13,959 nucleotides of DNA from JAENVT01 sp031404635 (lineage in GTDB: Bacteria > Actinomycetota > Acidimicrobiia > Acidimicrobiales > Ilumatobacteraceae). Of the stretch, positions 12,893-13,959 are shown one piece after another. The notes below the pieces were generated by a model that ran no database searches, was not told where the DNA came from, and saw only the letters and a list, made by a program, of their open reading frames with translations. Each line of letters starts with the position of its first letter. Positions within the stretch are counted from its first letter, which is position 1. The stretch is from assembly GCA_031404635.1 (NCBI GenBank), contig JANNHY010000397.1:1-13959 (forward strand). The letters run 5' to 3'. The position numbers were made by a program, and so were the translations under genes.

Positions 12893-13662
12893 GCGAGCAC
12901 GATCCCGTAGCCGAACGGCGGCCACTCCCACCGGCGTTCTACGCCACCGGTTTCGTTTCCCGACCGGCGTTGCGCGACTGGTGGACCGTACTGCACCCTC
13001 CTTACACGTTGTGGCACCTCTCCTACGTCGTCATCGGTTCATGCCTCGTCTCCCCCGTCGACGGCACCCGTCTCGGCTTCACGTTGCTCGCCTTCTTTCT
13101 GGCTGTCGGTATCGGAGCGCATGCCCTCGACGAACTACACGGCCGACCCCTGAACACCACGATTCCCAGGCGTGCCCTCATCACCGCCGCCGTCGCCGGT
13201 ATCGGCGGTGCCGCCGTTGTCGGCGCCATCGGCGTCACCCGCGTCGGCGCCTACCTCGTTGCCTTCATCGTCATCGGCGTCATCGTCGCCGTCGGCTACA
13301 ACCTCGAACTGCTCGGTGGTCGTCTCCACACCGACACCTTCTTCGCAGCCGGTTGGGGAACCTTCCCCGTGCTGACCGGCTACTACGCCCAGCACGAACA
13401 TCTCGACATCGCCGCTGGCGCTGCCGGGGTCTTCGCGTTCTTCCTTTCCAGCGCCCAGCGACACCTCTCCACACCGGCACGCTCTCTGCGACGAAAGACC
13501 AGCCACGTCCACGGCACCATCGTCCTCACCGACGGCACCACCACCGCCATCGAACGGGTAACCCTCCTCGCTCCCCTCGAACATGCCCTGCGGGCGCTCA
13601 GCTGGGCCGCAGTCACGCTCGCCGCCACCCTCGCACTCGCCCGGCTGGCCCCCTGGCCGTGA
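12889..13662 (+). CDS. Polytopic membrane protein of unknown function (distantly UbiA-like)
   Basis: The 257 residues contain about 7 hydrophobic segments (roughly 42-54, 62-80, 97-115, 119-141, 150-167, 173-187 and 236-253). After the second segment comes a conserved-looking cytosolic motif, ALDELHGRPLNTTIPRRAL (79-97). Later come VGYNLELLGG (135-144) and GWGTFPVLTGYYA (155-167). The layout of helices with a D-E-x-x-G-R motif followed by a basic loop recalls UbiA prenyltransferases, and the neighbours modify quinones or isoprenoids. However, the two full aspartate-rich motifs of UbiA are not present, so I do not assign that activity. It overlaps the methyltransferase stop (ATGA), and its own stop overlaps the next GTG (GTGA), so the three genes form one operon. 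Confidence 0.85.
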   Translation: MSEHDPVAERRPLPPAFYATGFVSRPALRDWWTVLHPPYTLWHLSYVVIGSCLVSPVDGTRLGFTLLAFFLAVGIGAHALDELHGRPLNTTIPRRALITAAVAGIGGAAVVGAIGVTRVGAYLVAFIVIGVIVAVGYNLELLGGRLHTDTFFAAGWGTFPVLTGYYAQHEHLDIAAGAAGVFAFFLSSAQRHLSTPARSLRRKTSHVHGTIVLTDGTTTAIERVTLLAPLEHALRALSWAAVTLAATLALARLAPWP

Positions 13663-13959
13663 CACGATCGGCGACGGTGGTTGGCGGTGGGCCGGCCGGT
13701 CTGATGGCCGCCGAGGTGCTGGCCACTGCGGGACTGGCCGTGACGGTCTACGAGCACATGCCGTCAGCCGGTCGGAAGTTGCTGCTGGCCGGGCGTGGCG
13801 GGTTGAACATCACGCACAGCGAGCCGATCGACGATCTTCTCCGACGGTACGGCCCTGCTTCGGAGCACCTCGACGCCGCCCTGCACTCGTTCGATCCCGG
13901 CGATCTGCGGTCGTGGTGCGCGTCGCTCGATGAACCGACCTTCGTCGGATCGAGCGGCC
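13659..13959 (+). CDS. HI0933-family FAD/NAD(P)-dependent oxidoreductase, partial (C-terminus outside window)
   Basis: The visible 100 residues start at a GTG overlapping the previous stop (GTGA). They show the dinucleotide-binding motif VVGGGPAGLMAAEVL (7-21), the strand end VYEH (30-33), and the family hallmark AGRKLLLAGRGGLNITHSEP (37-56), including the conserved N-I-T-H-S-E-P. This places it in the HI0933-like (BaiN/YhiN-related) flavoproteins, whose physiological substrates are mostly unknown. It is cut off by the right edge. As the third gene of an operon with a UbiE/MenG-type methyltransferase and a membrane protein, it might act on an isoprenoid or quinone, but this is only context. 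Confidence 0.88.
   Translation, partial: MTRSATVVGGGPAGLMAAEVLATAGLAVTVYEHMPSAGRKLLLAGRGGLNITHSEPIDDLLRRYGPASEHLDAALHSFDPGDLRSWCASLDEPTFVGSSG

Noticed and set aside
13135..13665. 176-codon Asp/Gly-rich minus-strand frame
   Set aside because: It is the mirror of the polytopic membrane protein; its composition is explained by the Val/Ala/Ile codons on the other strand.

Overview
The window is about 14 kb of high-GC, gene-dense DNA. The gene families, the frequent GTG starts, the start/stop overlaps and at least two probable leaderless starts suggest a high-GC actinobacterium. Acidimicrobiia (Ilumatobacter/Microthrix relatives) is my best guess, by inference only. I see no rRNA, tRNA, CRISPR array or insertion sequence, and no gene-free stretch longer than about 130 bases.

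Region A (1-2857) looks polyphosphate-related. On the minus strand, a CHAD protein with an eroded CYTH-like N-terminus overlaps by ATGA with a ParA-type ATPase that runs off the left edge. Divergent from them, with a gap of only 9 bases at my chosen start, is a compact CYTH triphosphatase. After a perfect hairpin comes a Nudix hydrolase preceded by a 14-bp palindrome and its own -10 box.

Region B (2857-9984) is a tightly overlapped operon headed by the Nudix gene. It encodes a membrane complex homologous to group 4 energy-converting hydrogenases and complex I: a NuoB/HyfI-like small subunit, HyfB, HyfC, HyfE, HyfF, and a NuoCD-like large subunit (HyfG). The large subunit has lost all four cysteines that would hold the [NiFe] centre, and no ferredoxin subunit or maturation protease is present. 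The two antiporter-like subunits keep their key charged residues. This fits the hydrogenase-related (Ehr-type) complexes, ion-pump relatives of complex I whose redox reaction is unknown. An 18-residue hydrophobic reading frame, built on an in-frame 15-bp repeat, is stitched between hyfC and hyfE by the same stop/start overlaps.

Region C (10116-13959) holds a small unknown protein and a convergent GYD-domain protein. It then has a divergent pair: a geranylgeranyl-reductase-family flavoprotein (minus) and a UbiE/MenG-type methyltransferase (plus). The methyltransferase is coupled to a polytopic membrane protein and to the start of an HI0933-family flavoprotein cut off by the right edge. The flavoprotein/methyltransferase pair suggests menaquinone or isoprenoid modification, which would suit a neighbouring membrane redox complex, though no direct link is shown.
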